From Blastococcus saxobsidens (GTDB taxonomy: Bacteria; Actinomycetota; Actinomycetes; Mycobacteriales; Geodermatophilaceae): a stretch of 64,000 nt of DNA. Below, in pieces: positions 36,436 through 44,637 of this stretch. The notes under the pieces are model-generated. The model saw only the letters and a program-made list of their open reading frames with translations, was not told where the DNA came from and made no database searches. The stretch spans positions 28,828 through 92,827 of the forward strand of contig NZ_JAAGWG010000023.1 in assembly GCF_010682065.1 (NCBI RefSeq), read 5' to 3'. A program made the position numbers and the translations under genes. The stretch's first letter is position 1. Each line of letters opens with the position of its first letter.

Positions 36436-37952
36436 GCCGCAGCCCGCTGCAAACGCATGCCGAGCGCCTCGGCCACCTCGTCGGAGCCGGGCACGGTCCG
36501 GCCGGCCAGGTCGGCCAGCGTCCAGGCCACCCGGATCACCCGGTCGAACCCGCGCACCGAGAGCGAGCCACGCTCCAGCGCCCGCTCGGCGAGGGTGAGC
36601 GACGCCCGTGGGATGACGAACCGTTCGCGGAGCATCCGGCCGGGCACCTCGCTGTTGAGCCGCAGCCCGGTCCCGGCCAACCGCTCCCCCGCGGCCGCTC
36701 TGGCCCGCAACACCCGTTGGGCCACGACCGCGGTGGACTCCGGCGCACCGAGCCCGTCCAGCCATGCCGCCCGCGTCACCGGCGGGAGGTCCACCCGCAG
36801 GTCGACGCGGTCGAGCAGCGGACCGGAGAGCCGCGACTGGTACCGCCGACGTTCCAGCGGGCTGCAGGTGCAGGCGGTGTCCCCGGCGGCGCTGGCGCAC
36901 GGGCACGGGTTGGCCGCCAGCACCAGCTGCGCCCGGCACGGGAAGGTGGCCGAACCGGCGGCCCGCTGGATCGTGACCTGCCCCCGCTCGAGCGGCTGGC
37001 GCAGCGTGTCCAGCACCGCGCGCGGGAACTCCGGGGCCTCGTCCAGGAAGAGGACGCCCCGGTGCGCCCGGCACAGCGCTCCCGGGCGGATCTGACCGGA
37101 ACCTCCCCCGATGAGGGCTGCCATCGTCGCCGAGTGGTGCGGCGCCTCGAAGGTGGGCCGGGTGACCAGCGGCGCCTCCGGCGGCAGAGTGCCGGCGATC
37201 GAGTGGATGGCGGTGACCTCGAGCGCGGCCTCCTCGTCCAGCGGCGGGAGCAGGCCGGGCAGGCGCTCGGCGAGCATCGTCTTCCCGGCGCCGGGTGGCC
37301 CGGCCAGGTACAGGTGGTGCCCGCCCGCTGCCGCGACCTCGACGGCCCGGCGCCCGGCGGCCTGCCCCACCACGTCCCCGAGGTCGGGCACCGGCAGCTC
37401 GGCGGGCAGGGCGCCCCGCTCGTACGGCACCAGGGGGCTCGTTCCCTTCAAGTGCGCCAGGAGCTGGGTGAGGGTCTCCACCGCGAGCACCTGGACGCGG
37501 TCGACCAGCGCCGCCTCGGCCGCGTTCGCCATCGGGACGACCACCTGCACGTGCCCGGCTCGCGCCGCCGCCAGCACTGCGGGCAGCACGCCCCTGATCC
37601 CGCGGACCGCGCCGTCCAGACCCAGCTCCCCCAGCAGGACGAGGCGGTCCACGGCCCGCCGCCGGACCGCGCCGGAAGCAGCCAGCACGGCCGCGGCCAG
37701 CGCGAGGTCGAAGCCGCTGCCCTGCTTCGGCATCGACGCCGGGGACAGCCCGATGGTGATGCGCCGGGCCGGGAACTCACCGCCTGCGTTGACGATCGCG
37801 GCACGCACCCGGTCCACCGACTGCCGCACCACCGCGTCCGGCAGGCCGACCAGGGCGACACCGGGCAGGCCGGTGGCGATGTCCACCTCGACCTCGACGA
37901 TGGCGCCACGGACGCCGGCCAGCCCCACCGACCAGGTGCGTGCCAGCGTCAC
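36432..37952 (-). CDS. YifB/ComM family Mg-chelatase-like AAA ATPase
   Basis: A 506-residue AAA+ protein. An N-terminal ribosomal-S5-like/Lon-protease-like fold (about residues 1-170, with PASMPKQGSGFDLALAAA) precedes the ATPase: Walker A GPPGAGKT, Walker B GVLFLDEAPEF, and a Cys cluster CPCASAAGDTACTCSP. A C-terminal helical domain completes it. ComM homologues promote branch migration during natural transformation, consistent with dprA next door. GTG at 37952 overlaps the yraN stop by four bases. Confidence 0.92.
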   Translation of the reverse strand: MTLARTWSVGLAGVRGAIVEVEVDIATGLPGVALVGLPDAVVRQSVDRVRAAIVNAGGEFPARRITIGLSPASMPKQGSGFDLALAAAVLAASGAVRRRAVDRLVLLGELGLDGAVRGIRGVLPAVLAAARAGHVQVVVPMANAAEAALVDRVQVLAVETLTQLLAHLKGTSPLVPYERGALPAELPVPDLGDVVGQAAGRRAVEVAAAGGHHLYLAGPPGAGKTMLAERLPGLLPPLDEEAALEVTAIHSIAGTLPPEAPLVTRPTFEAPHHSATMAALIGGGSGQIRPGALCRAHRGVLFLDEAPEFPRAVLDTLRQPLERGQVTIQRAAGSATFPCRAQLVLAANPCPCASAAGDTACTCSPLERRRYQSRLSGPLLDRVDLRVDLPPVTRAAWLDGLGAPESTAVVAQRVLRARAAAGERLAGTGLRLNSEVPGRMLRERFVIPRASLTLAERALERGSLSVRGFDRVIRVAWTLADLAGRTVPGSDEVAEALGMRLQRAAA

Positions 37953-38308
37953 GAGAACGCTCCGCGCAGGTGCGTCACGAGCGCCGGGCGCTCGGGCCGG
38001 ACCAGCACGCCGACGACGTCGAACCGCACGTCGCGGGCGTGTTCGTCGTGCGCCGCCAGCCAGCGCTGCGCCAGCACCCGGATGCGCCCGGCCTTGGCGG
38101 CCGTGACCGCCTCCACCGGGTGGCCGTAGCCGATGCCGCGGCGGGTCTTGACCTCGCAGAAGACGAGGGCGTCGCCCTCTCGCGCGACGACGTCGAGCTC
38201 GCCCTCCCGGCAGCGCCAGTTGCGGTCGAGGACGCGGAGTCCGCTGTCGGTCAGGTAGGCGACGGCGATCTGCTCACCGCGGGCGCCGAGTTCAGAGGTT
38301 GGAGGCAC
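37949..38308 (-). CDS. UPF0102 (YraN) family protein
   Basis: A 119-residue protein with a restriction-endonuclease-like fold: GARGEQIAVAYL, then GELDVVARE, LVFCEVKTRR (the E-x-K pair) and the closing VRFDVVGV strand. Function is not established. It sits immediately upstream of yifB and dprA, as in most actinobacteria, and is translationally coupled to yifB. Confidence 0.9.
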   Translation of the reverse strand: MPPTSELGARGEQIAVAYLTDSGLRVLDRNWRCREGELDVVAREGDALVFCEVKTRRGIGYGHPVEAVTAAKAGRIRVLAQRWLAAHDEHARDVRFDVVGVLVRPERPALVTHLRGAFS

Positions 38309-38401
38309 CTCTCGACCGTGCCGCCCGGGACGATCACCGCGAAGGCTTCACCGGCATCTGTGGACGGCCGGTATCCCTGTGGAGGGCCGCCGGGATACCG
38401 G

Positions 38402-38989
38402 TCACCCGCCAGGGTAGAGCTGCACTCCTGCCGCCAGTTCGTCCAGGTCGGCGAGCAGCAGCTCGGCCTCGCGCGGATCTGGCAGCGACGTGGTCAACGC
38501 CCACGCCCCGTCGTCGCCCGGGAAGACGTAGGCGACGTGGTCGGAGACCCGGCCGGTGTCGGCCGACCAGGCGCGCTGTCGGATGCGGATCCGTCGCAGC
38601 CCGGCGTCGGTCGACTGCTCGACCTGCGGTTCCAGCAGCTGCCGCTCGGCCGGGAGCAGGAACTCGTCGACGATGGTCCCGCCCTCGGTCCCCGGCGGGT
38701 AGCGCAGCCCGATCAGGCGGACACAGGCCCGAACGCCCTGGGACGGGGCGGGGCAGAAGACGAAGGCACCGAAGCAGGGGCTCTGGAACGCCACTCTCGC
38801 CAGGATCGTGAACTCGGCTGCCAGCCGCTCCTCGTCGAGCGCGGAGGGCCGCGCCCCGGAGAGTGCCCAGGCCTGCTCGGCCGCTGATCGAGCCCAGTCC
38901 GCGAGGTCGTCGTCCGGGAGCACCCGGGCCCATGCCGCCGAGAAGTCCACGACGATGTCCGGCGGCCCGCCGGTCAGCTCGACACCCAT
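38402..38989 (-). CDS. Uncharacterised protein, last gene of a T7SS-like operon
   Basis: A 195-residue soluble protein without a signal peptide or membrane helix. It has a beta-rich middle (FGAFVFCPAPSQGVRACVRLIGLRYP) and a sheet-like end (SDHVAYVFPGDDGAWALTTSLPDP). It shares a general layout with the 203-residue protein encoded just upstream, with which it overlaps by 16 bases. No family recognised. Position after a WXG100-like protein suggests a chaperone or immunity role, by context only. Confidence 0.65.
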   Translation of the reverse strand: MGVELTGGPPDIVVDFSAAWARVLPDDDLADWARSAAEQAWALSGARPSALDEERLAAEFTILARVAFQSPCFGAFVFCPAPSQGVRACVRLIGLRYPPGTEGGTIVDEFLLPAERQLLEPQVEQSTDAGLRRIRIRQRAWSADTGRVSDHVAYVFPGDDGAWALTTSLPDPREAELLLADLDELAAGVQLYPGG

Positions 38990-39585
38990 CGCAGGCTCCC
39001 GCCCATCACGTCGAAGAGCTTCACCAGGGGTGGCCCGAGCTGCTCGACCGGCGTCGAGAAGGTGAGCAGCAGCAGCCCGTCGGATCCCGGCACGGGCACG
39101 AAGAAGTCGACCTGGGTCACGGTCAGCACGGCGCCGGGCCCGCCGTCCTCGTCGGGCACCTTCTCCTGCCGCGACGTGAGTCGGCGGACGGCACGGGCTC
39201 CCGCGACCTCGACCACGCCCAGCTCGCGGACGCGGACGCCCTCACCGCCGGATCCCAGCGTGCGGAGCAGCGACTCGAGCGTGCCGTCGCCACGTCCCCG
39301 CACGTGCGTGATCAGTCCGGACGCCGGAACCGGCCGGCCGGCGACCGGGTCGACGCTGAGCAGGACGTCGATCCCGCCGTGCCGCGCCGCCGCTGCCACA
39401 GCGGCGGTGAGCTCCCGGGCCAGCCACGGCCGCAGCTCGGCCCGCCGCGGCGCGGGCAGGTCGCGGACCCGCTCGGTGACGAGGTTCTTGATCCGGAGCG
39501 GCGCTCGCCCGTCCAGGGGCACGCGCGCCCATCCCGGTGGCAGCAGGATCCTGAAGTCGCTGACGGCACGGGCGGCCGCGGTCAC
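38974..39585 (-). CDS. Uncharacterised protein of a T7SS-like operon
   Basis: A 203-residue soluble protein beginning with a compact motif FRILLPPGWARVPLD, then a basic helical stretch and beta strands ending in a DFFVPVPGSDGLLLLTFSTPV segment. GTG at 39585 overlaps the upstream stop by four bases. Similar LLPPGW-type proteins occur beside WXG100 genes in actinobacteria, from memory and unchecked. Function unknown. Confidence 0.7.
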   Translation of the reverse strand: MTAAARAVSDFRILLPPGWARVPLDGRAPLRIKNLVTERVRDLPAPRRAELRPWLARELTAAVAAAARHGGIDVLLSVDPVAGRPVPASGLITHVRGRGDGTLESLLRTLGSGGEGVRVRELGVVEVAGARAVRRLTSRQEKVPDEDGGPGAVLTVTQVDFFVPVPGSDGLLLLTFSTPVEQLGPPLVKLFDVMGGSLRWVSS

Positions 39586-40994
39586 GACGCTCGCCCCAGC
39601 GGCATGGACCACCGCTGCACGATGAGGTCCCGCTCCGCCTCGTACGCCGCGGCCTCGTCCGCCGCCGTCCACGCGTTCGGAAGGGCGCTGTCCTGGAGTC
39701 CCCAGCCGGCCCGGCCGTTGATCGCCACATTGGGGACCGTCACCGCTCCGACGACCATCGTGTCGGCGAGGAGGGTCAGCGCGCTGAGCTGCGCACCAGC
39801 GCCGCCGACCTGACGGATCCGGTGGATCGCCGACACAGCGTCCGCGATGTCGTGATCCCCGAACGAGACCGCGCGAGTGAGGCCGGTGCCGGACGAGCCC
39901 GCCGCCGCCTTCACACTGTCCCGGGCAACATCTCCCGCCTCGTCCGCCGCCCTGAACGTCGCCTGCAGACCCGGCGACAGCTCGAGCAGCGGACGGACGC
40001 CGGGCAGCCGGCCGAGGTGGAACAGCAGCGGCGCGCGGCTGGCATCGGCGAACGCCTGCCGGCCCGCGCGGGCCGCTCCGACGCGTCCTCCGACGCTCTC
40101 CGTCACCTCGAGCATCCCCCGGGCGCCCACCGCGACGCCCTTGCCCAGACCGAACGTCATCGCGCCCGCCAGGTCCCAGAGGACGTCCTCGAAGGAGCCG
40201 TTGCCACTGGCCCACATGTCGTAGCGCACCGCCGCCGACACGAGGCTCAGGCCGCTGCTCGTGGCCAGGAGGATCCCGACCAGTGCGATGCCGGGGCCGA
40301 GGACGACGGCGACGATGACGGCGACGATCACCAACGCGAGCGCGACGGCGGAGACGACGTCGAGGAGCGCGTCGATCCAGCCGGCGTTCACGTCCCACCA
40401 GTCGTCGGCCAGCTCGTCCCCACTGCGCCCCGCGCTCAGGACCTCCGCCGCGGTACGGGCGGCCCGGCCATAGGACTCGACCGCGTCCTGGTAGTCCCGG
40501 CGGGCGGCGGCCAGTGCCTCCGAGGCCGACGTGACCGCCCGCTCGTGCGCCCGCCGCTCGTCGCCGGCGGCGAGGAGCTGCTCGGGCGTAGCCGCGGCAC
40601 CCAACGGCGTCGGCGCGGTGGTGCGCAGGGCCCGCTGCGAGTCCGCGGCCGCCTGCGCCCGGCGGACCGCGTCGTACGCCTCGATCTGCACGCCCTCCAG
40701 AGCGGTGGCGAAGAACGCCAAGGCGTCTGCGGCGGCGTCGTACCGGGCCCGGGCCCGGCCGATGCGCTGGGCGAGGTCACCCGCGACCTCGACGAAGTTG
40801 TCGCCCGCCTGGCTCTTCCACGCCTCCTGGGAGCGGGAGGTCAGCTGCGCCAGATTGGCCGCCTGCGCCTCGATCTCCGCCGCCGTGTCGGCGTAGCGGC
40901 GGGACAGGGTGGCGAGCTCCTCGGGATCGCCCGGCACGCCGTTGCGGGAGTCGAGCGGCTCGAACGAGGCCGGCGCCACCGGGGTGGCGGTCAC
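39582..40994 (-). CDS. WXG100-like N-terminal membrane protein, putative T7SS substrate
   Basis: A 470-residue protein. Residues about 1-190 form long helices (EELATLSRRYADTAAEIEAQAANL, SQEAWKSQAGDNF), the WxG-type hairpin seen in type VII secretion proteins. A hydrophobic region near 213-255 (VSAVALALVIVAVIVAVVLG) forms one or two membrane helices. The C-terminal half is Ala-rich and helical with no recognised toxin domain. GTG at 40994 overlaps the upstream stop by four bases. Could be a secreted effector or a membrane component. Confidence 0.72.
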   Translation of the reverse strand: MTATPVAPASFEPLDSRNGVPGDPEELATLSRRYADTAAEIEAQAANLAQLTSRSQEAWKSQAGDNFVEVAGDLAQRIGRARARYDAAADALAFFATALEGVQIEAYDAVRRAQAAADSQRALRTTAPTPLGAAATPEQLLAAGDERRAHERAVTSASEALAAARRDYQDAVESYGRAARTAAEVLSAGRSGDELADDWWDVNAGWIDALLDVVSAVALALVIVAVIVAVVLGPGIALVGILLATSSGLSLVSAAVRYDMWASGNGSFEDVLWDLAGAMTFGLGKGVAVGARGMLEVTESVGGRVGAARAGRQAFADASRAPLLFHLGRLPGVRPLLELSPGLQATFRAADEAGDVARDSVKAAAGSSGTGLTRAVSFGDHDIADAVSAIHRIRQVGGAGAQLSALTLLADTMVVGAVTVPNVAINGRAGWGLQDSALPNAWTAADEAAAYEAERDLIVQRWSMPLGRAS

Positions 40995-41293
40995 GGCGAG
41001 CAGCTCTCGGTCGCGGTCTGGATCGCGTGCGCCAGCTCGTTGTCGACCTGCACGTAGGCGTCGTGGCTCTGCGTCGCCGCCTCGTAGACGGCCTGCAGCG
41101 ACGCCAGAAGCTTCTCGCGGTTGCACGTCCACTCGTCGACGAACTCACGCATTTCGTCGAGGAGCGCGTTCCGGCCGATCGCCGGTTCCGCGTCCGCGAC
41201 GATGTCCGCCGACCGCTGGAACTCGTGCATGAGCATCCCGAGACCACCCGCGGTCTCCCGGAGCAGTGGGAGATCGACCTCGATGTCCGCCAC
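40991..41293 (-). CDS. WXG100/EspC-like small protein
   Basis: A 100-residue all-helical protein with two helices and a turn around EFVDEWTCNREKLL, of the size and layout of type VII secretion (ESX) partner proteins. It lacks the strict WxG triplet. Its first-gene position in a tightly overlapping four-gene set fits a chaperone or co-secreted partner of the next protein. No ESX core (EccC) gene is present in the window. Confidence 0.7.
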   Translation of the reverse strand: MADIEVDLPLLRETAGGLGMLMHEFQRSADIVADAEPAIGRNALLDEMREFVDEWTCNREKLLASLQAVYEAATQSHDAYVQVDNELAHAIQTATESCSP

Positions 41294-41397
41294 GCCCGTA
41301 CCACCTCCTCATCAGACGCCGCGGAACGTAACCGTTCCGGCGGAGAGGAGGTGGCGCGCTCACGGGCACCTGTGGACAACCCGGTCGGGCGCCGCAA

Positions 41398-42573
41398 TCA
41401 CCGGCCGAAGAAGTCCGACCAGTCCGGCCAGAGGGGGCCGAGGAACCCCGACCAGTCCGACCAGATGGGATTGCCGGCGAGAAGCCCTCCGACAGCGAGG
41501 ACCACCACCGCACCGAGCAACGCCCAGAGCATGAGCAGCCAGAGGCCCCCGCTGAAGACCCACAACGGCGCCGCTCCGGGATGTGCCTTGTTGAGGAGCC
41601 GGGTGTTGCTGAACCGTCGTGTCTGCACGGGCAGGCCACTGGTCTCGAGCAGCTCCACCGGCCACATCTTGTCCATGTAGGCGGCCGCCCACGCAGCACT
41701 GCGGGCGACCACCCGCCCGCTGTCGTCGACCAGCATCAGCCGGAACACATCGGGGATCCGTGGATGTCCGGCCTTCACCGGCGGATAACTGGCACGGAGC
41801 AGCCCTGCCACCTCTCCGGGACCGGTTCCCAGCGGCAACTCGACGCGGCGCTGCCGGACGGCGTCGTCCTCCCAGATGACCTCGCCGCCCTCGCGGTCGA
41901 TGGTGAGGGAGCTGTGCGGGATGTCCCGGACGAGCAGTCCCCCGGCCGCGGTCATCTCCGGGCGGAGGACGACGAAGGGGACGTCGGCGTTCCGCATGGG
42001 ATCGCGCATGCCGTTCACCAGCGCATCGATCTTCGGCAGCCGCCGCTCCATGTCTTCGACGCGGCCGGTGGACGAGGTGGAGAGTTCCCACACCACCCCG
42101 GCCACGGGCACGAGCCACCGGACGTGTTCCTGGACCTTCGCCCAACGCCTGCCACCCACCCGCTGACGCACGCGCACTGCCCCGACGTCGGAGCCCGGCA
42201 CCGGCTCGATCACGGGAGGAGCCAGCCGGGGGTCGTCCGGCCGAAGGGCGTTGCGCAGCACCTCGTCGATCGCCTGTGCCGCGGGCACAGCTGGATCGTG
42301 CTCGTGCCGGACGAGGCGGACGACCAGATCCGGCTGCTCGAGCAGTCCCCGGAAGCCGGCGTGGAGAAAGACGCCGACGCAGCCGGTGGCGACGGCGTTC
42401 TCCAGCACCGGCGCCCACCACCTGGTGAAGCTCTTGGTACGCGCGCGGGACGTGAACGGATGGCGGAGGTGACGAGTGGCCTCGCGCCACGAACCCTGCT
42501 GCTCCCAGTCCGGAGGGAAGTAGGCCCAGGAGTCCGAATGCTCGACGACGAGACCAGGCGGGCGGGACTCCAT
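41398..42573 (-). CDS. Uncharacterised tail-anchored membrane protein
   Basis: A 391-residue protein of unknown family. The soluble N-terminal 330 residues include SWAYFPPDWEQQGSW at the start and an RRFSNTRLLNKAHPG segment at the end. One membrane helix near 345-370 is followed by a short tail with a duplicated Trp/Asp motif (WSDWSGFLG and WPDWSDFFG). It starts three bases after the DUF2469 gene, so it joins the rnhB operon, and it may be linked to the T7SS-like genes that follow. Confidence 0.65.
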   Translation of the reverse strand: MESRPPGLVVEHSDSWAYFPPDWEQQGSWREATRHLRHPFTSRARTKSFTRWWAPVLENAVATGCVGVFLHAGFRGLLEQPDLVVRLVRHEHDPAVPAAQAIDEVLRNALRPDDPRLAPPVIEPVPGSDVGAVRVRQRVGGRRWAKVQEHVRWLVPVAGVVWELSTSSTGRVEDMERRLPKIDALVNGMRDPMRNADVPFVVLRPEMTAAGGLLVRDIPHSSLTIDREGGEVIWEDDAVRQRRVELPLGTGPGEVAGLLRASYPPVKAGHPRIPDVFRLMLVDDSGRVVARSAAWAAAYMDKMWPVELLETSGLPVQTRRFSNTRLLNKAHPGAAPLWVFSGGLWLLMLWALLGAVVVLAVGGLLAGNPIWSDWSGFLGPLWPDWSDFFGR

Positions 42574-42576
42574 CGG

Positions 42577-42897
42577 CTACGGCAGCCGGGGGCCTTCGGG
42601 CAGTTCGAGGTCGGGCTTGTCGAGCTCCTCCACGTTGACGTCCTTGAACGTCAGCACCCGCACGTTCCGGACGAACCGGGCCGGGCGGTACATGTCCCAC
42701 ACCCAGGCGTCGGAGAGCTTCAGCTCGAAGTAGATCTCGCCCCCGGCCTCCCGCACCTGCAGGTCGACGGAGTTGGCGAGGTAGAACCGGCGCTCGGTCT
42801 CCACCACGTAGGTGAACTGCCGGACGATGTCCCGGTACTCGCGATAGAGCTGCAGCTCCATCTCGGTCTCGTACTTCTCGAGGTCCTCGGTGCTCAT
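42577..42897 (-). CDS. DUF2469 family protein
   Basis: A 106-residue acidic protein of the actinobacterial DUF2469 family, with the conserved start EDLEKYETEMELQLYREYRD and AWVWDMYRPARFV. Function unknown. ATG at 42897 overlaps the rnhB stop by four bases, the standard actinobacterial arrangement. Confidence 0.92.
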   Translation of the reverse strand: MSTEDLEKYETEMELQLYREYRDIVRQFTYVVETERRFYLANSVDLQVREAGGEIYFELKLSDAWVWDMYRPARFVRNVRVLTFKDVNVEELDKPDLELPEGPRLP

Positions 42898-43664
42898 CGG
42901 TCCTCGGTGCTCGTCAGGGCTCGGGACTCAGGGCGCATGCCCCCATCATCGACCATGCCGGCCGAACCGGTCACCCGGGCTGTGTACAAGTCGCGGGCGT
43001 TGCGCACGTTGACGAACCGCATCCGGTGTTCGGGGCACGGCCCGTGCCGTTCCAGCGCCGCGGTGTGGACGTCGGTGATGTAGCCCTTGTGGCCGGCGAA
43101 GTCGTACTCCGGCCAGCGCTCGTGCAGGTCCAGCATGATCCGGTCCCGGGTCACCTTGGCCAGCACGGAGGCCGCGGCGACGCAGGCGGCGACCCGGTCG
43201 CCCTTCCACACCGCCAGCCCCGGTCGTGCGAGCCCCGGCACGGGGAAGCCGTCGGTCAGCACGTAGTCCGCCCCGGGATCGAGCGTGGAGACGGCGCGAC
43301 GCAGCGCCTCGATGTTGGTGACGTGCATGCCGCGGGCGTCGAGGTCGGCCACCGGCAGCACGACGACCGACCAGGACACCGCACGGGCCACGATCTCGTC
43401 GTAGACCCGCTCGCGGGTGGCGGCGCTCAGCAGCTTGGAGTCGGCCAGGCCGGGCACGCGCCCACGCTTGCCCGCCGGGAGGATGCAGGCGGCGGCCACC
43501 AAGGGCCCGGCGCAGGCGCCGCGCCCGGCCTCGTCGGCGCCGGCTATCGACTCGAACCCGCGCCGACGCAGCGTGCGCTCCATGTCCCAGAGCGCGTCGG
43601 GCCGGTCGACGGCCGGCACGCGCCGGACCGGTGCCGACCGGGTGTGGGTGGGACGAGTTGCCAT
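42894..43664 (-). CDS. rnhB: Ribonuclease HII
   Basis: Removes ribonucleotides and RNA primers from DNA:RNA duplexes. The 256-residue protein has the active-site start GADEAGRGACAGPLVAA (D44, E45), the KLLSA loop, AKVTRD and HKGYITDVHTAAL. A basic N-terminal extension of about 30 residues is typical of high-GC actinobacteria. ATG at 43664 gives this start. It is followed by DUF2469 with overlap. Confidence 0.95.
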   Translation of the reverse strand: MATRPTHTRSAPVRRVPAVDRPDALWDMERTLRRRGFESIAGADEAGRGACAGPLVAAACILPAGKRGRVPGLADSKLLSAATRERVYDEIVARAVSWSVVVLPVADLDARGMHVTNIEALRRAVSTLDPGADYVLTDGFPVPGLARPGLAVWKGDRVAACVAAASVLAKVTRDRIMLDLHERWPEYDFAGHKGYITDVHTAALERHGPCPEHRMRFVNVRNARDLYTARVTGSAGMVDDGGMRPESRALTSTEDR

Positions 43665-43692
43665 CGCGGCACGACAGTACGACGACCCGGAC

Positions 43693-43735
43693 GCACCTCG
43701 GGCCGGCCCCCGGCGAGGGGGCCGGCCCGAGGTGC
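43693..43735 (-). terminator. 19-bp perfect hairpin terminator after the response regulator gene
   Basis: Arms GCACCTCGGGCCGGCCCCC (43693-43711) and its exact complement (43717-43735) with a 5-base loop, 14 bases past the regulator stop and before rnhB. One of the strongest hairpins in the window. Confidence 0.85.
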
Positions 43736-43749
43736 CGGAGGAGGGGAAC

Positions 43750-44472
43750 TCAGATGTCGACGGTCGCCTCAGGGGCGGACGCGGAGAGGGCATGCGCGCC
43801 GCAGGTGCAGCCCGGGCCACGGTTGGACAGCACCAGGGAGACCGCGTGCGCCCGGTCGCGGGCACCCAGCTTGCGCAGGATGGCCTTGACGTGGCTCTTG
43901 ACGGTGTCCTCGCTGATGAAGAGGTTGCGGCCGATCTGGCGGTTGGACTGGCCCTGCAGCAGCTCGTCCAGGACGTCCTGCTCGCGCCGGGTCAGCGGCA
44001 CCTCGGGGGTGAACGGCTTCGCGGCCGGGACGTCGGAGGGCTCGACCCGGCGGATCTGCGGGTCGACGACGGTCCGGCCGGCGCGGGCGGCCAGGATGGC
44101 CCAGCCCAGCAGCGTCGGCGAGGTGTTGATCATCAGGTAGCCGCGGATGCCGGCGGCCAGGGCCTCGTTGACCACGGCCGGGTCCTCCGAGGTGGCCAGC
44201 GCGATGATCGCGACGCGCGGGAAGCGGCGCCGCAGGTCGCGGCAGGCGTTGAGGGTCGCCGCGCGGCCCGGGCCCAGCTCCACCACGACGGCGTCGGGGC
44301 GGGCGGACTCGGCCAGCGTGAGGGCGCGCCGCAGCTCACCGGGGCTGCCGACGGACTGCATGCCGGCGGTCTCGTTGATCATGCTGACCAGCCCCCGACG
44401 CAGGACGGGCGCGTCGGCGAGGAGGAGCACGCGGGTGACCCCGCGGGCGGTGCTCGCCACAGGTGCAGACAC
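43750..44472 (-). CDS. LuxR-family response regulator with degenerate receiver
   Basis: A 240-residue protein. Residues about 12-130 resemble a receiver domain, but the phosphoacceptor site reads VVVELGPGR, with Glu at 65 instead of Asp, so it is probably phosphorylation-independent. Residues 158-215 form a LuxR/NarL helix-turn-helix (TRREQDVLDELLQGQSNRQI ending in VKSHVKAILRKLG). The tail carries GCTCGAH (C222, C224, H227), a possible metal or redox site. GTG at 44472 has GGAG six bases upstream. No partner kinase is nearby. Confidence 0.82.
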   Translation of the reverse strand: MSAPVASTARGVTRVLLLADAPVLRRGLVSMINETAGMQSVGSPGELRRALTLAESARPDAVVVELGPGRAATLNACRDLRRRFPRVAIIALATSEDPAVVNEALAAGIRGYLMINTSPTLLGWAILAARAGRTVVDPQIRRVEPSDVPAAKPFTPEVPLTRREQDVLDELLQGQSNRQIGRNLFISEDTVKSHVKAILRKLGARDRAHAVSLVLSNRGPGCTCGAHALSASAPEATVDI

Positions 44473-44637
44473 AATGAACTCCGTTTCACTCTCCGGGAAC
44501 GTGCAATGTCTCCATCGGAAGGGTGAAACGGTTGCTTGAATGCTTTTCGGCAATTTCTTGTGCCGTCAGAGCGACACCTGATTGAGCGTTCCGCGAGTCA
44601 CAGGCGCACCACGAAAGCGAAAGCGAAAATGCGTCGG

